A stretch of DNA of 26,258 bases. Source: Eubacterium sp. GTDB lineage: Bacteria > Bacillota_A > Clostridia > Lachnospirales > Lachnospiraceae. The position numbers were made by a program, and so were the translations under genes. Below are positions 1-7,329 of this stretch, piece after piece. Where the stretch lies: positions 1 through 26,258 of the forward strand of contig JAFVEX010000012.1 in the NCBI GenBank assembly GCA_017475785.1. The letters run 5' to 3'. How positions within the stretch are numbered: the stretch's first letter is position 1; every line of letters begins with the position of its first letter. The notes beneath the pieces were generated by a model. It saw only the letters and a list, made by a program, of their open reading frames with translations, made no database searches and had not been told where the DNA came from.

Positions 1-30
1 ATCCATTCCGATTTTGATTATTCTTAACAT
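1..30 (-). CDS. 5' end of a gene leaving the window; possibly IS110-family transposase
   Basis: Only the first ten codons are present, reading leftwards as MLRIIKIGMD. An AAAGGAGG ribosome binding site lies at about 36-43, seven or so bases before the ATG at 28-30, so a real start is likely. The short IGMD stretch after a few basic and hydrophobic residues resembles the N-terminus of IS110-family transposases, where the first RuvC-like aspartate sits in an (I/V)G(I/M)D motif. Ten residues cannot prove this. The sequence to the left of the window would decide it. Confidence 0.4.
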   Translation of the reverse strand, partial: MLRIIKIGMD

Positions 31-136
31 AGTGGCCTCCTTTGTATGCGGTAATCCCTGTTACTATTGATCTCTTTCAATCATCAGTATACAGGTAAAT
101 CCACGTTGCTACAAATGTGAGGTCACTTCATATTAT

Positions 137-1159
137 CTAATTAAACCCGTACAGCTTCTGCGTAATCAGATACGCGATTTCGACAAACTTTCTGCCCGGG
201 CGTCCCGGCAGATTTGCCGTAATCCCAAGCATACTCAGGCGGATCCACAGGTAGGAGCCCCGGTCTTTGTCCTTCAGGCGCTTCCAGAGCGCTTTTTTCT
301 TCTCCAGGGCGTCCGGTGCCTTTGACCGGATCAGCATGACAGTCGTGACCATCATGAGAATCATAAGCGAATGCTCCATGAACACCCACTTCTTTCCCTT
401 TGCCTTTTTCCCTTCGTCCTCCATGAAGTCAATCATCATGTTGTTGACCAGAATCTGCTGGTCAATCCGGCTGATCATCACTTCCTCGTTGACAGACTGG
501 TCATCGCGCCCGATGAAATACCGGTAAAAATTCACATCCAGATAGTAGAGCGTCTCTACCTTCGAGAACGGGATAAACGCATACAGATTATCCACGTAAA
601 ACGTGTGTTCCGGCAGAATCAGCCCGGATTCCCGCAGTATCTCCGTGCGAAAAATCACCGAGTGCATCAGCACATGCTTATTCGGCGCCAGGGGCTTCAT
701 CTCCTTCCAGGTAAAAAGCCGGTCCGCCGGGAAATACTTCCGGTACCGCATGACACGTTTATACCGCGCGCCCTGCTTTTCATAGACAAAATTTGAGAGC
801 AGCACATCCGTCATCCGTCCGCCGCGCACCAGCGCCTTCAGCGCCTCCAGGATCTTCTTGTAGGACGCCTGGTCGACCCAGTCGTCGCTGTCCACGACCT
901 TAAAGTACAGACCCGCCGCATTGGCAATCCCGGTATTAACGGCACCTCCGTGCCCCTTGTTTTCCTGATGAATCACCCGGATAATCCCGGGATACGCCGC
1001 CTCATACTGATCCGCGATCTCCGCAGTGCGGTCCTTCGCGGAGCCGTCGTCGATAATCAGAATCTCAACGTCTTCTCCGCCCGGCAGAAGCGAATCGACG
1101 CACTTGCGCATATATGCCTCTGAATTGTAACAGGGTACTGCAAATGTAAGAATCTTCAT
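137..1159 (-). CDS. Family 2 glycosyltransferase
   Basis: The 340-residue protein is a GT-A fold glycosyltransferase of family GT2. It should transfer a sugar from a nucleotide sugar to a surface glycan or lipid acceptor at the cytoplasmic face. The N-terminus has the usual hydrophobic strand and PCYN motif (residues 9-12). The nucleotide-binding IDDGS follows at 36-40, and the metal-binding DSDD at 90-93. A QENKGHGGAVNTG segment (about 65-77) is typical of the family. The C-terminal part has one hydrophobic stretch near residue 270 but no clear multi-pass domain. The start is the ATG at 1157-1159, with AGGAAGG upstream at a long spacing. The gene stands alone and diverges from the HAD gene. 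Sugar donor and acceptor cannot be told from sequence. Confidence 0.9.
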   Translation of the reverse strand: MKILTFAVPCYNSEAYMRKCVDSLLPGGEDVEILIIDDGSAKDRTAEIADQYEAAYPGIIRVIHQENKGHGGAVNTGIANAAGLYFKVVDSDDWVDQASYKKILEALKALVRGGRMTDVLLSNFVYEKQGARYKRVMRYRKYFPADRLFTWKEMKPLAPNKHVLMHSVIFRTEILRESGLILPEHTFYVDNLYAFIPFSKVETLYYLDVNFYRYFIGRDDQSVNEEVMISRIDQQILVNNMMIDFMEDEGKKAKGKKWVFMEHSLMILMMVTTVMLIRSKAPDALEKKKALWKRLKDKDRGSYLWIRLSMLGITANLPGRPGRKFVEIAYLITQKLYGFN

Positions 1160-1275
1160 AATAAGTCGTACACCTTCCTCTGACCCTTTTTCACTCTAAG
1201 ACATCATGCCATAATTACCCTTAAAAAGCAAGAACGTAAAACATGGACGCTGTTCTGCCAGCCGGAAAGTCAGCA

Positions 1276-1304
1276 TTCACTAACCTGAAGCCGTGTGATA
1301 TACT
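1276..1304 (+). promoter_or_regulatory. Candidate sigma-A promoter of the HAD gene
   Basis: TTCACT at 1276-1281 and TATACT at 1299-1304 are separated by 17 bases. This is a good match to the housekeeping consensus (four of six and five of six) and lies about 110 bases upstream of the HAD start codon. Confidence 0.5.
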
Positions 1305-1350
1305 GGCATGGAAGTAAAGGGACACACGCTTGATGACTGAAATAATACTG

Positions 1351-1382
1351 CGGGAATGAATGCTTTGAAGAATTCATTCCCG
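1351..1382 (+). other. Perfect 11-bp hairpin in the leader of the HAD gene
   Basis: CGGGAATGAAT (1351-1361) pairs perfectly with ATTCATTCCCG (1372-1382) across a ten-base loop. It lies between the predicted promoter and the ribosome binding site at 1401-1407. No T-tract follows, so it is not a standard terminator. It may stabilise or regulate the leader. Confidence 0.6.
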
Positions 1383-1414
1383 GCGTGAGATTTATGGCAA
1401 GGAGAGGAACGATC

Positions 1415-2032
1415 ATGCGGGAGGGGATCATATTCGACGTCGACGGAACCATGTGGGATTCCACAGAAATCGTAAAAGACGCCTGGAATTCCGTTTTGAT
1501 TGAAGAAAATATTCCCCTGCGCCTGACGGAGAAGCAGCTGCAGGCAGAGTTCGGGAAAGCACTGGAAGAAATCCGAGACGACCTGCTGCCGATGTTTCCG
1601 ATGGAGCAGCGGAACCGGATCCTGCAGGGCTGGTTCCGGGCAGAAGAAGCCGCGCTGCTGGAACGGATGCCGCGCGTCTATGACGGACTCGAAGAAATGC
1701 TGCAGGCACTTTCGGAGCGGTATTTTCTGTTCGTCGTCAGCAACGCGCAGTCCGGTTATATTGAATTATTTCTGAAAAAGACCGGATTTGGCCACTATTT
1801 TCAGGACTACACATGTAACGGAGATACCGGTCTGCCGAAGGCGGGCAACATCCGGCTGATGATGGACCGCTTTCACCTCGATGAGGCTGTTTACGTCGGC
1901 GACACACAGCTCGACTGCACCTCGGCAAAAGAAGCACGCGCCGCCTTCGCGTACGCATCCTACGGATTCGGAACCGCGGATACGTGGGATTACTTCCTGC
2001 GCGAAGTACGGGATCTCAGGCAGCTTCTGTAA
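1415..2032 (+). CDS. HAD-superfamily hydrolase (phosphoglycolate phosphatase-like)
   Basis: The 205-residue protein is a haloacid dehalogenase-type phosphatase, probably acting on a small phosphorylated metabolite in the cytosol. Motif I is FDVDGT at residues 7-12, with D8 as nucleophile and D10 as acid/base. A helical cap region follows (about 15-85). Motif II is VVSNAQ near 110. The motif III lysine is in GLPKAGN, and motif IV is YVGDTQLDC, giving the GDxxxD metal site. The ATG at 1415 is chosen because GGAGAGG at 1401-1407 sits seven bases before it. A GTG further upstream at 1385 has no such site. The nearest relatives by motif layout are Gph-type phosphatases; the true substrate is unknown. 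Confidence 0.88.
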   Translation: MREGIIFDVDGTMWDSTEIVKDAWNSVLIEENIPLRLTEKQLQAEFGKALEEIRDDLLPMFPMEQRNRILQGWFRAEEAALLERMPRVYDGLEEMLQALSERYFLFVVSNAQSGYIELFLKKTGFGHYFQDYTCNGDTGLPKAGNIRLMMDRFHLDEAVYVGDTQLDCTSAKEARAAFAYASYGFGTADTWDYFLREVRDLRQLL

Positions 2033-2051
2033 CAAACCGTCAACCAGTATA

Positions 2052-2374
2052 CAGGTAATTGCGAAATCTCATTTTTCGACGCCGAGATTGTGCAAAATCA
2101 ACTATTTCGTGAGCAGACTGTCCGAATCCCGGTGCTGAACGTCCAGTGGACGTTCGTTTAGCACCGACCGAAGCGGAGCGTAGACCGGCACTTGCTGAGC
2201 TTGCGAAGCTTAGTACCGCTGCGAGAGTTGTGATCCGCAGAATGCGGATTGCCTACGCACTGCTGCGCCTTTAGTGCGCTTAAGCAGTGCTCCGCTTGAG
2301 CAAGCGCGAGCGTGTCTGCGATGAAATATTGTTTTGTGCAATCTACCAACGATTTTGGCTTTCGCATTTACCTG
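2052..2374. repeat. MITE-like structured inverted-repeat element
   Basis: This 323-bp stretch begins CAGGTAATTGCGAAA and ends with the inverse of CAGGTAAATGCGAAA. About 70 bases at each end form an imperfect inverted repeat, including AGATTG..CAAAA and TATTTC..GCAGAC on both arms. The interior folds into further hairpins: 2130-2166 (CGGTGCT and GAACGTCC arms), 2233-2249 (ATCCGCA/TGCGGAT) and 2257-2290 (GCACTGCT/AGCAGTGC with a nested GCGC stem). It has no convincing reading frame. It fills most of the 374-base gap between the HAD and TSCPD genes and ends about 20 bases before the TSCPD ribosome binding site. No clear target duplication was found. It could be a non-autonomous mobile element or a structured RNA. 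Confidence 0.6.
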
Positions 2375-2406
2375 AAAACAACATTGTAGTAGAAAGGAGC
2401 ACCAAT

Positions 2407-2661
2407 ATGCAATACCAGTACAAAACAACAGGAACCTGCGCGCAGATGATCAACTTTGAACTTGATGAAAACGGCGTTATCCAGGATGTGTCCTTCCTGG
2501 GCGGATGCAACGGCAATCTGCAGGGCATCAGCCGTCTGGTCAGGGGACAGAAGGCGTCTGTCGTCGCGAATCTGCTGAAGGGGACGAAGTGCGGACCAAA
2601 GAACACCTCATGTCCGGATCAGTTCGCGCAGGCGCTGGAGGCAGCCCTCGCGCAGCAGTAA
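2407..2661 (+). CDS. TSCPD-domain protein (TIGR03905 type)
   Basis: This 84-residue cytosolic protein is a stand-alone TSCPD domain, the small module also found at the C-terminus of some class II ribonucleotide reductases. The free-standing clostridial form is of unknown function. The signature TSCPD is at residues 67-71. Four cysteines are present (C11, C34 in FLGGCNGN, C62 and C69), consistent with metal binding. The length fits the family. The ATG at 2407 has AAAGGAG at 2393-2399 with seven-base spacing. The start lies just downstream of the structured repeat element, so its transcript may begin in or cross that element. The stop codon is the start of a 30-bp repeat also found at 11177-11206. 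Confidence 0.88.
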   Translation: MQYQYKTTGTCAQMINFELDENGVIQDVSFLGGCNGNLQGISRLVRGQKASVVANLLKGTKCGPKNTSCPDQFAQALEAALAQQ

Positions 2662-2687
2662 GGAGCTGCAGCAGAATAACTTGATCA
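2658..2687 (+). repeat. 30-bp dispersed repeat, copy 1 (begins at the TSCPD stop codon)
   Basis: The copy starts with G then the TAA stop codon, continues AGGAGCTGCAGCAG and runs into AATAACTTGATCA. It matches the reverse complement of 11177-11206 at 29 of 30 positions. Here the right end extends into a 20-bp perfect palindrome (AATAACTTGATCAAGTTATT, 2675-2694) that could form a hairpin in the 3' untranslated region. Confidence 0.8.
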
Positions 2688-2756
2688 AGTTATTTCTGTA
2701 CAGTCCGAAAACATCGGAAGCACTGATCTGTCCGCTGCTGGATAAGTCAACAACCC

Positions 2757-2801
2757 CGCTGCAAGCAGCGAGGCATCAATCATGTCACGCCCCAAGGGGC
2801 G
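2757..2801. repeat. Two GC-rich palindromes flanking the ABC gene stop codon
   Basis: CGCTGC-AA-GCAGCG (2757-2770) and CGCCCC-AA-GGGGCG (2788-2801) flank the minus-strand stop at 2785-2787. The second is inside the last codons of the ABC gene. They lie between convergent genes and may act as weak terminators or RNA-stabilising hairpins, but neither has a T-tract. Confidence 0.45.
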
Positions 2802-4695
2802 GGGTATGTTGACCGGTGTACAGCTGGTAATATTTTCCTTTCATCTCCAGCAGTTCTTCATGCGTTCCGCGCTCTATGATCCTTCCTTTTTCCAGTACCA
2901 TAATGCAGTTCGCGTTTCTGACGGTCGACAGCCTGTGCGCGATGACAAAGGTTGTCCTGCCGCTCATCAGCTTATCCATGCCGTCCTGTACAATCTGCTC
3001 AGTTCTTGTGTCGATGGAGGAGGTCGCCTCGTCCAGAATCAGCGCGGGCGGATTCGCGACCGCAGCACGGGCGATCGAGAGAAGCTGCCGCTGCCCCTGG
3101 CTGAGGTTGCTGCCATTTCCGGTCAGCACCGTGTCGTATCCCTGTGGCAGGCGCATAATGAATCCGTGCGCGTTCGCAAGCTTTGCTGCCGCCTCCACCT
3201 CTGCGTCAGTCGCGTCCAGTTTTCCAAATCGGATGTTCTCCCGGACTGTTCCGGTAAACAAATTCGTCTCCTGCAGAACCATCCCGAGCGAACGCCGGAG
3301 ATCCGCCTTTTTAATTTTCTTAATGTTGATCCCGTCGTACCGGATCTTGCCGTCCTGGATGTCATAGAAGCGGTTGATCAGGTTCGTGATCGTCGTTTTT
3401 CCGGCGCCGGTCGAGCCGACAAAGGCAATTTTCTGGCCGGGCTTTGCGTAAAGTGAGACATCGTGCAAAACTGTCTTCTCCGGGACATACCCGAAATCGA
3501 CATGCTCCAGCACCAGATCGCCTCTCAGCTCTCTGTATTCGACAGACTGATCCGCCTGATGCACATGCTTCCACGCCCAGAGGCCGGTGTGCTCTGCGCA
3601 CTCCACCAGCTGATCACCTTCACGCCGCGCCCTGACGAGCATGACGTAGCCTTCGTCCGCCTCCGGCTCCTCATCCATCAGGCGGAAGACACGGTCCGCG
3701 CCTGCGATAGCCATAATAATGGAGTTGAACTGCATGCTGATCTGGTTGATCGGCATGGACAGGCTTCTGTTGAAGGTCAGGAAGCTGGCCAGCGCGCCGA
3801 TGGTCAGCCCGCTGACATGATAGATTGCGAACAGTCCCCCGACAATCGCGCACACGACATAGTTCAGATTGCCCAGCTGCGCGTTGATCGGACCCAGGAT
3901 ATTCGCAAAGCGGTTTGCCTTGTCCGCGCTCCCGTACAGCTGGTCGTTTTTCTCTCTGAACTCCGCGATCGCCTGTTCTTCGTGGGAAAACACCTTGATG
4001 ACCTTTTCGCCGGACATCATTTCCTCAATATAGCCGTTCAGGGCGCCCAGATCCCTCTGCTGCGCGACAAAGTACTTGCCGGACTGGCCGCCCACCTTTT
4101 TCGTCACAACCAGCATCAGTGAGACCATTCCGAGCGTAACCAGCGTCATCGGAATGTCCAGAATCAGCATGCTGACGACGACGCTGACGATGGTAAACGC
4201 GCTGTTTACAAGCTGCGGAATGCTCATGCTGATCATCTGCCGGAGCGTGTCGATATCATTTGTGTAAATGGACATGATATCGCCGTGGGCGTTCGTGTCA
4301 AAGTAACGGATCGGCAGTGTCTCCATGTGCGAAAAGAGATCCTTCCGGAGATCCCGCAGTGTCCCCTGGGTGACGGTTACCATGATCCTCTGATACGTGT
4401 AGGTCGAGAGCGCGCCGACCGCGTAAAAGCAGGCAACTCGGCCGATCGCGCGCGCCAGCGGCGCAAAATCAGGCGTGTCTGCCTTCAGGAGCGGCGTGAT
4501 GTAATCATCGATCAGTGTCCTCGTAAACAGGGTTCCCTGCACATTGGCGAGCACGCCGATGATGATCAGGGCGAGCACCAGAATCAGCCGGAAGCCGTAG
4601 TTCCGGCCGACGTAGGCAAGAAGCCTTCTGAGCACCTGCATCGGGTTTTTAACGGTTGTTTTCATCCCTCTCGGTCTTGGTCCGGGTCCCGGCAT
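2785..4695 (-). CDS. ABC exporter half-transporter, catalytically competent subunit
   Basis: The 636-residue protein has an N-terminal exporter-type membrane domain (roughly residues 30-330) and a C-terminal ATPase. Walker A is GSTGAGKTT near 425, the Q-loop is VLQE, and the signature is LSQGQRQ near 530. Walker B is ALILDEA near 550 with the catalytic glutamate. The H-loop is IAHR near 583. About 55 residues are inserted between the two domains, as in YheH/BmrD-like subunits. It should pair with the upstream subunit to form a multidrug-type exporter resembling BmrCD or TM287/288. Its ATG overlaps the upstream stop by one base (TAATG at 4693-4697), with GGGAGGTGA as ribosome binding site, so the two are translationally coupled. 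The last residues run through a GC-rich palindrome. The substrate is unknown; a MarR gene at the head of the operon suggests drug or toxic-compound efflux. Confidence 0.93.
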   Translation of the reverse strand: MPGPGPRPRGMKTTVKNPMQVLRRLLAYVGRNYGFRLILVLALIIIGVLANVQGTLFTRTLIDDYITPLLKADTPDFAPLARAIGRVACFYAVGALSTYTYQRIMVTVTQGTLRDLRKDLFSHMETLPIRYFDTNAHGDIMSIYTNDIDTLRQMISMSIPQLVNSAFTIVSVVVSMLILDIPMTLVTLGMVSLMLVVTKKVGGQSGKYFVAQQRDLGALNGYIEEMMSGEKVIKVFSHEEQAIAEFREKNDQLYGSADKANRFANILGPINAQLGNLNYVVCAIVGGLFAIYHVSGLTIGALASFLTFNRSLSMPINQISMQFNSIIMAIAGADRVFRLMDEEPEADEGYVMLVRARREGDQLVECAEHTGLWAWKHVHQADQSVEYRELRGDLVLEHVDFGYVPEKTVLHDVSLYAKPGQKIAFVGSTGAGKTTITNLINRFYDIQDGKIRYDGINIKKIKKADLRRSLGMVLQETNLFTGTVRENIRFGKLDATDAEVEAAAKLANAHGFIMRLPQGYDTVLTGNGSNLSQGQRQLLSIARAAVANPPALILDEATSSIDTRTEQIVQDGMDKLMSGRTTFVIAHRLSTVRNANCIMVLEKGRIIERGTHEELLEMKGKYYQLYTGQHTPPLGA

Positions 4696-6527
4696 TACGC
4701 GTCACCTCCCTGATCAAAATCACCATTCCCATGCATCTGGGATTCGTATACCTCCTGATAAATCGCGTTGGACGCCAGAAGGTTCTCATGCGTGTCAAAC
4801 GCGTCGACGTGCCCGTCCTCCAGAACAATGATGCGGTCCGCGTGCTCTACGCTGGAAATGCGCTGCGCGATAATCAGCTTGGTTGTCTCCGGCAGCTCAG
4901 ATGCCAGCGCTCTGCGTATTCTGGCGTCTGTCGCCGTGTCCACCGCGCTCGTCGAGTCGTCGAAGATGATGACCTTCGGCTCCTTCAGCAGCGCGCGCGC
5001 AATGCACAGGCGCTGCTTCTGTCCGCCGGAAACATTGCTGCCGCCCTGCTCGATCCGCGTATTGTACCCGTCGGGCATCGCCTCAATAAAATCATCCGCG
5101 CACGCGATCCTGCAGACACGTCTGCAGTCCTCTTCTGAGGCATTTTCGTCGCCCCAGCGCAGATTTTCCAGAATTGTCCCGGAAAACAGCACATTTTTCT
5201 GCAAAACCACTGCCACCTTGTCCCGGAGCGTCTTCAGATCATAGATGCGGACATCCCTTCCGCCGACCAGAACGGCGCCGCTGTCCACATCATACAGGCG
5301 CGAGAGCAGATTGACCAGACTCGTCTTGCCGCTGCCGGTTCCGCCGATGATTCCGACTGTCTCGCCGGATTTTATGGACAGGTTGATATGATGCAGCACA
5401 CTGCGTGCTTCCAGATCCTTGCCGGCTTCCTGGCTATTGTGCGCTTTCTGGCTCTTGCCGGCTTTCGTCTCCTGCTGATTCTCTGTCCCATCTCCGGTAT
5501 TTCTGTAAGAAAAGCTGACATCACGAAATTCAATGCTTCCGTCCGCCACGTCCGTCACTGCGTCTGCCGGATTTATGATGTCGCTCTTTTCGTCCAGAAT
5601 CTCACAGACGCGCTTTGCGCTCGCCTGGCTCAGTGTGATCATGACAAACACCATCGAGAGCATCATGAGACTCATCAGGATATTCATGCAGTACGTCAGA
5701 AGGCTCATCATCTGCCCGGTCGTGAGATCTCCCGCGACAATCATTTTCGCGCCGAGCCAGCTGATCAGAATGATGCACGTATAGACCGTCGTCTGCATCA
5801 CCGGTCCGTTCAGGATGACCATGTTTTCCGCCTTTACAAACAGCCGGTAAATGTTTCCCGCGGCAGTTTTCAGCTTTTCATTCTCATAGCCTTCCCGCAC
5901 GAATGATTTTACGACGCGGATCCCGCGCACATTTTCTTCAATGCTCTCGTTCAGGTCGTCATACTTCGGGAAAATCTTCTGGAAATAGCCGGTCGCGTTC
6001 CGGATGATCAGGAAAAGCACGCTTCCGAGCAGAATCACCGCGATCAGATAGATCCGCGCGAGCCTTGCATTGATCAGGAACGCCATCACCATGGCCGAAA
6101 TCAGACTGACGGGTGCGCGGACAAACATGCGCAGAATCATCTGGAATGCCATCTGTATGTTCGTCACGTCCGTCGTCAGGCGCGTCACCAGGCTCGGCGT
6201 GCTGAATTTATCAATATTTCCGAAGGAGTACGTCTGGATGTTGTTGAACATCGACTCACGGAGATTTCTGGCAAAACCAGTCGACGCGCGCGCGCCAAAT
6301 ACACCGCCCAGGACGCCGCAGGCCAGCCCGCCGGCCGCCATCAGCAGCATGAGCATGCCGATCTTGATGATATGCTGCATGTCCCCTTTCTCGACGCCGT
6401 TGTCGATGATCGATGCCATGAGCAGCGGAATCAGCATTTCAAATACAACCTCCCCGATCATGCTGACCGGGGTCAGGATAGCTGCCCGCTTAAATTCTTT
6501 GATCTGCGAAGCCAGCGTTTTCAGCAT
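4695..6527 (-). CDS. ABC exporter half-transporter, degenerate-site subunit
   Basis: The 610-residue protein has an exporter-type six-helix membrane domain followed by an ATPase with Walker A GGTGSGKTS and signature VSGGQKQR. The Walker B end reads IIFDDST, with aspartate in place of the catalytic glutamate. The H-loop reads IIAQRIS, with glutamine in place of histidine. These changes define the non-hydrolysing site of heterodimeric exporters (TM287 or BmrC type). The partner at 2785-4695 keeps the canonical residues. The ATG at 6527 is chosen over upstream options because GGAGG (6536-6540) sits eight bases before it and the protein then starts directly with a cytoplasmic helix. A linker of about 30 polar residues (QQETKAGKSQKAHNSQEAGK) precedes the ATPase. 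It follows the MarR gene by 180 bases. Confidence 0.92.
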   Translation of the reverse strand: MLKTLASQIKEFKRAAILTPVSMIGEVVFEMLIPLLMASIIDNGVEKGDMQHIIKIGMLMLLMAAGGLACGVLGGVFGARASTGFARNLRESMFNNIQTYSFGNIDKFSTPSLVTRLTTDVTNIQMAFQMILRMFVRAPVSLISAMVMAFLINARLARIYLIAVILLGSVLFLIIRNATGYFQKIFPKYDDLNESIEENVRGIRVVKSFVREGYENEKLKTAAGNIYRLFVKAENMVILNGPVMQTTVYTCIILISWLGAKMIVAGDLTTGQMMSLLTYCMNILMSLMMLSMVFVMITLSQASAKRVCEILDEKSDIINPADAVTDVADGSIEFRDVSFSYRNTGDGTENQQETKAGKSQKAHNSQEAGKDLEARSVLHHINLSIKSGETVGIIGGTGSGKTSLVNLLSRLYDVDSGAVLVGGRDVRIYDLKTLRDKVAVVLQKNVLFSGTILENLRWGDENASEEDCRRVCRIACADDFIEAMPDGYNTRIEQGGSNVSGGQKQRLCIARALLKEPKVIIFDDSTSAVDTATDARIRRALASELPETTKLIIAQRISSVEHADRIIVLEDGHVDAFDTHENLLASNAIYQEVYESQMHGNGDFDQGGDA

Positions 6528-6593
6528 ATGACTTCCCTCCTTGCAGTTGTCAGGAAACAACCTGCTCCCTGATGATGTCTATTGTTTTGCTGC

Positions 6594-6662
6594 CTGTCTG
6601 TAAAAAGCCATGTCCTGGCCTGTGCCGTCTGTCTGTAAAGGCTCCGTCCTGGCCTGTGCCGC
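6594..6662. repeat. Two tandem copies of a 34-35 bp direct repeat
   Basis: CTGTCTGTAAA...GTCCTGGCCTGTGCCG occurs at 6594-6628 and again at 6629-6662, differing by a few substitutions and a one-base length change. It lies in the 180-base gap between the MarR gene and the ABC genes. No coding function is apparent. Confidence 0.7.
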
Positions 6663-6707
6663 CTGTACTCTCCCTGAAATGTGAAGACCCGGTCTTTGTC
6701 CTGATCT

Positions 6708-7181
6708 TCACTGCTGCCTCAGAATCACATCAAACAGCCGGATCATTTCCTGCTTTTCTGCTTCTGTCAGATTCCGGAACAGATGTCTGACGATTCTGGC
6801 CTGAGACTCCCTGATCGCGTCCGCGCGCGTCCTGCCTGTATCCGTCAGAGCCAGAATTACCGCGCGCCGGTCTGCCGGATCCTGCCGGCGCTCCACAAAC
6901 CCTTCCTCCTCCAGCCTGCGGATCATCTCGGACAGGGTCGAAGCACTTACGTGGATCTCTCCGGCGATCTCTTTTGGCCGCAGAGATCCGCCGTTTATAT
7001 CGAGCACCCCGAGAATGATATCCCTGTGATGCACACGGAAAAACGGGTCTCTCCCGGTCCGGTCTGCCTGGTCTGCGCCGGCCGCGCCGCTCCCGGATAA
7101 TTCTCCGGGCGTGCAGCCTGCCCGCATCATATGACCCATGTGGCGGAATTTATCAAACAGAATAAAATCAAGATCTTCCAT
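6708..7181 (-). CDS. MarR-family transcriptional regulator
   Basis: The 157-residue protein has a winged helix-turn-helix typical of MarR repressors. The recognition region reads LRPKEIAGEIHVSASTLSEMIRRLEEEGFVERRQDPADRR, followed by the wing (AVILALTDTGR) and a C-terminal dimerisation helix. It probably represses its own operon and releases DNA on binding a small ligand. Near residues 25-45 is a glycine/alanine-rich insertion (GELSGSGAAGADQAD) that lengthens the N-terminal helix region. The ATG at 7181 is preferred over a GTG at 7199 because GGGAG lies nine bases before it. It is first in a minus-strand operon with the two ABC exporter genes. Its promoter carries a palindromic operator. Confidence 0.9.
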   Translation of the reverse strand: MEDLDFILFDKFRHMGHMMRAGCTPGELSGSGAAGADQADRTGRDPFFRVHHRDIILGVLDINGGSLRPKEIAGEIHVSASTLSEMIRRLEEEGFVERRQDPADRRAVILALTDTGRTRADAIRESQARIVRHLFRNLTEAEKQEMIRLFDVILRQQ

Positions 7182-7280
7182 AAGACGCGCTCCCTGCACT
7201 CCGATTTGCGTGATTCTGCGCAGCGTACAGCCAGTACATCCGTTTTTCTGATATCTTTGGCAGATACACCGCGGCAGCTA

Positions 7281-7302
7281 TATATTTCGTTTACGAAGTA
7301 TA
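7281..7302. promoter_or_regulatory. Palindromic operator, probable MarR binding site
   Basis: TATA-t-TTCGT-TT-ACGAA-g-TATA is a 22-bp inverted repeat with one mismatched pair. It overlaps the -10 box of the MarR operon promoter and continues into the likely transcription start. Size and position suit a MarR dimer repressing its own operon. Confidence 0.7.
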
Positions 7303-7325
7303 ATCTGTCGTTCTTCTCTTGTCAA
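7297..7325 (-). promoter_or_regulatory. Strong sigma-A promoter of the marR-ABC operon
   Basis: On the minus strand, TTGACA (7320-7325, perfect consensus) and TATACT (7297-7302) are 17 bases apart. The promoter lies about 115 bases upstream of the MarR start codon, and the palindromic operator covers its -10 box. Confidence 0.85.
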
Positions 7326-7329
7326 GACC

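Noticed and set aside
7182..7199. An earlier GTG start for the MarR gene at 7199
   Set aside because: It overlaps the GGGAG that serves the ATG at 7181 and has no ribosome binding site of its own.
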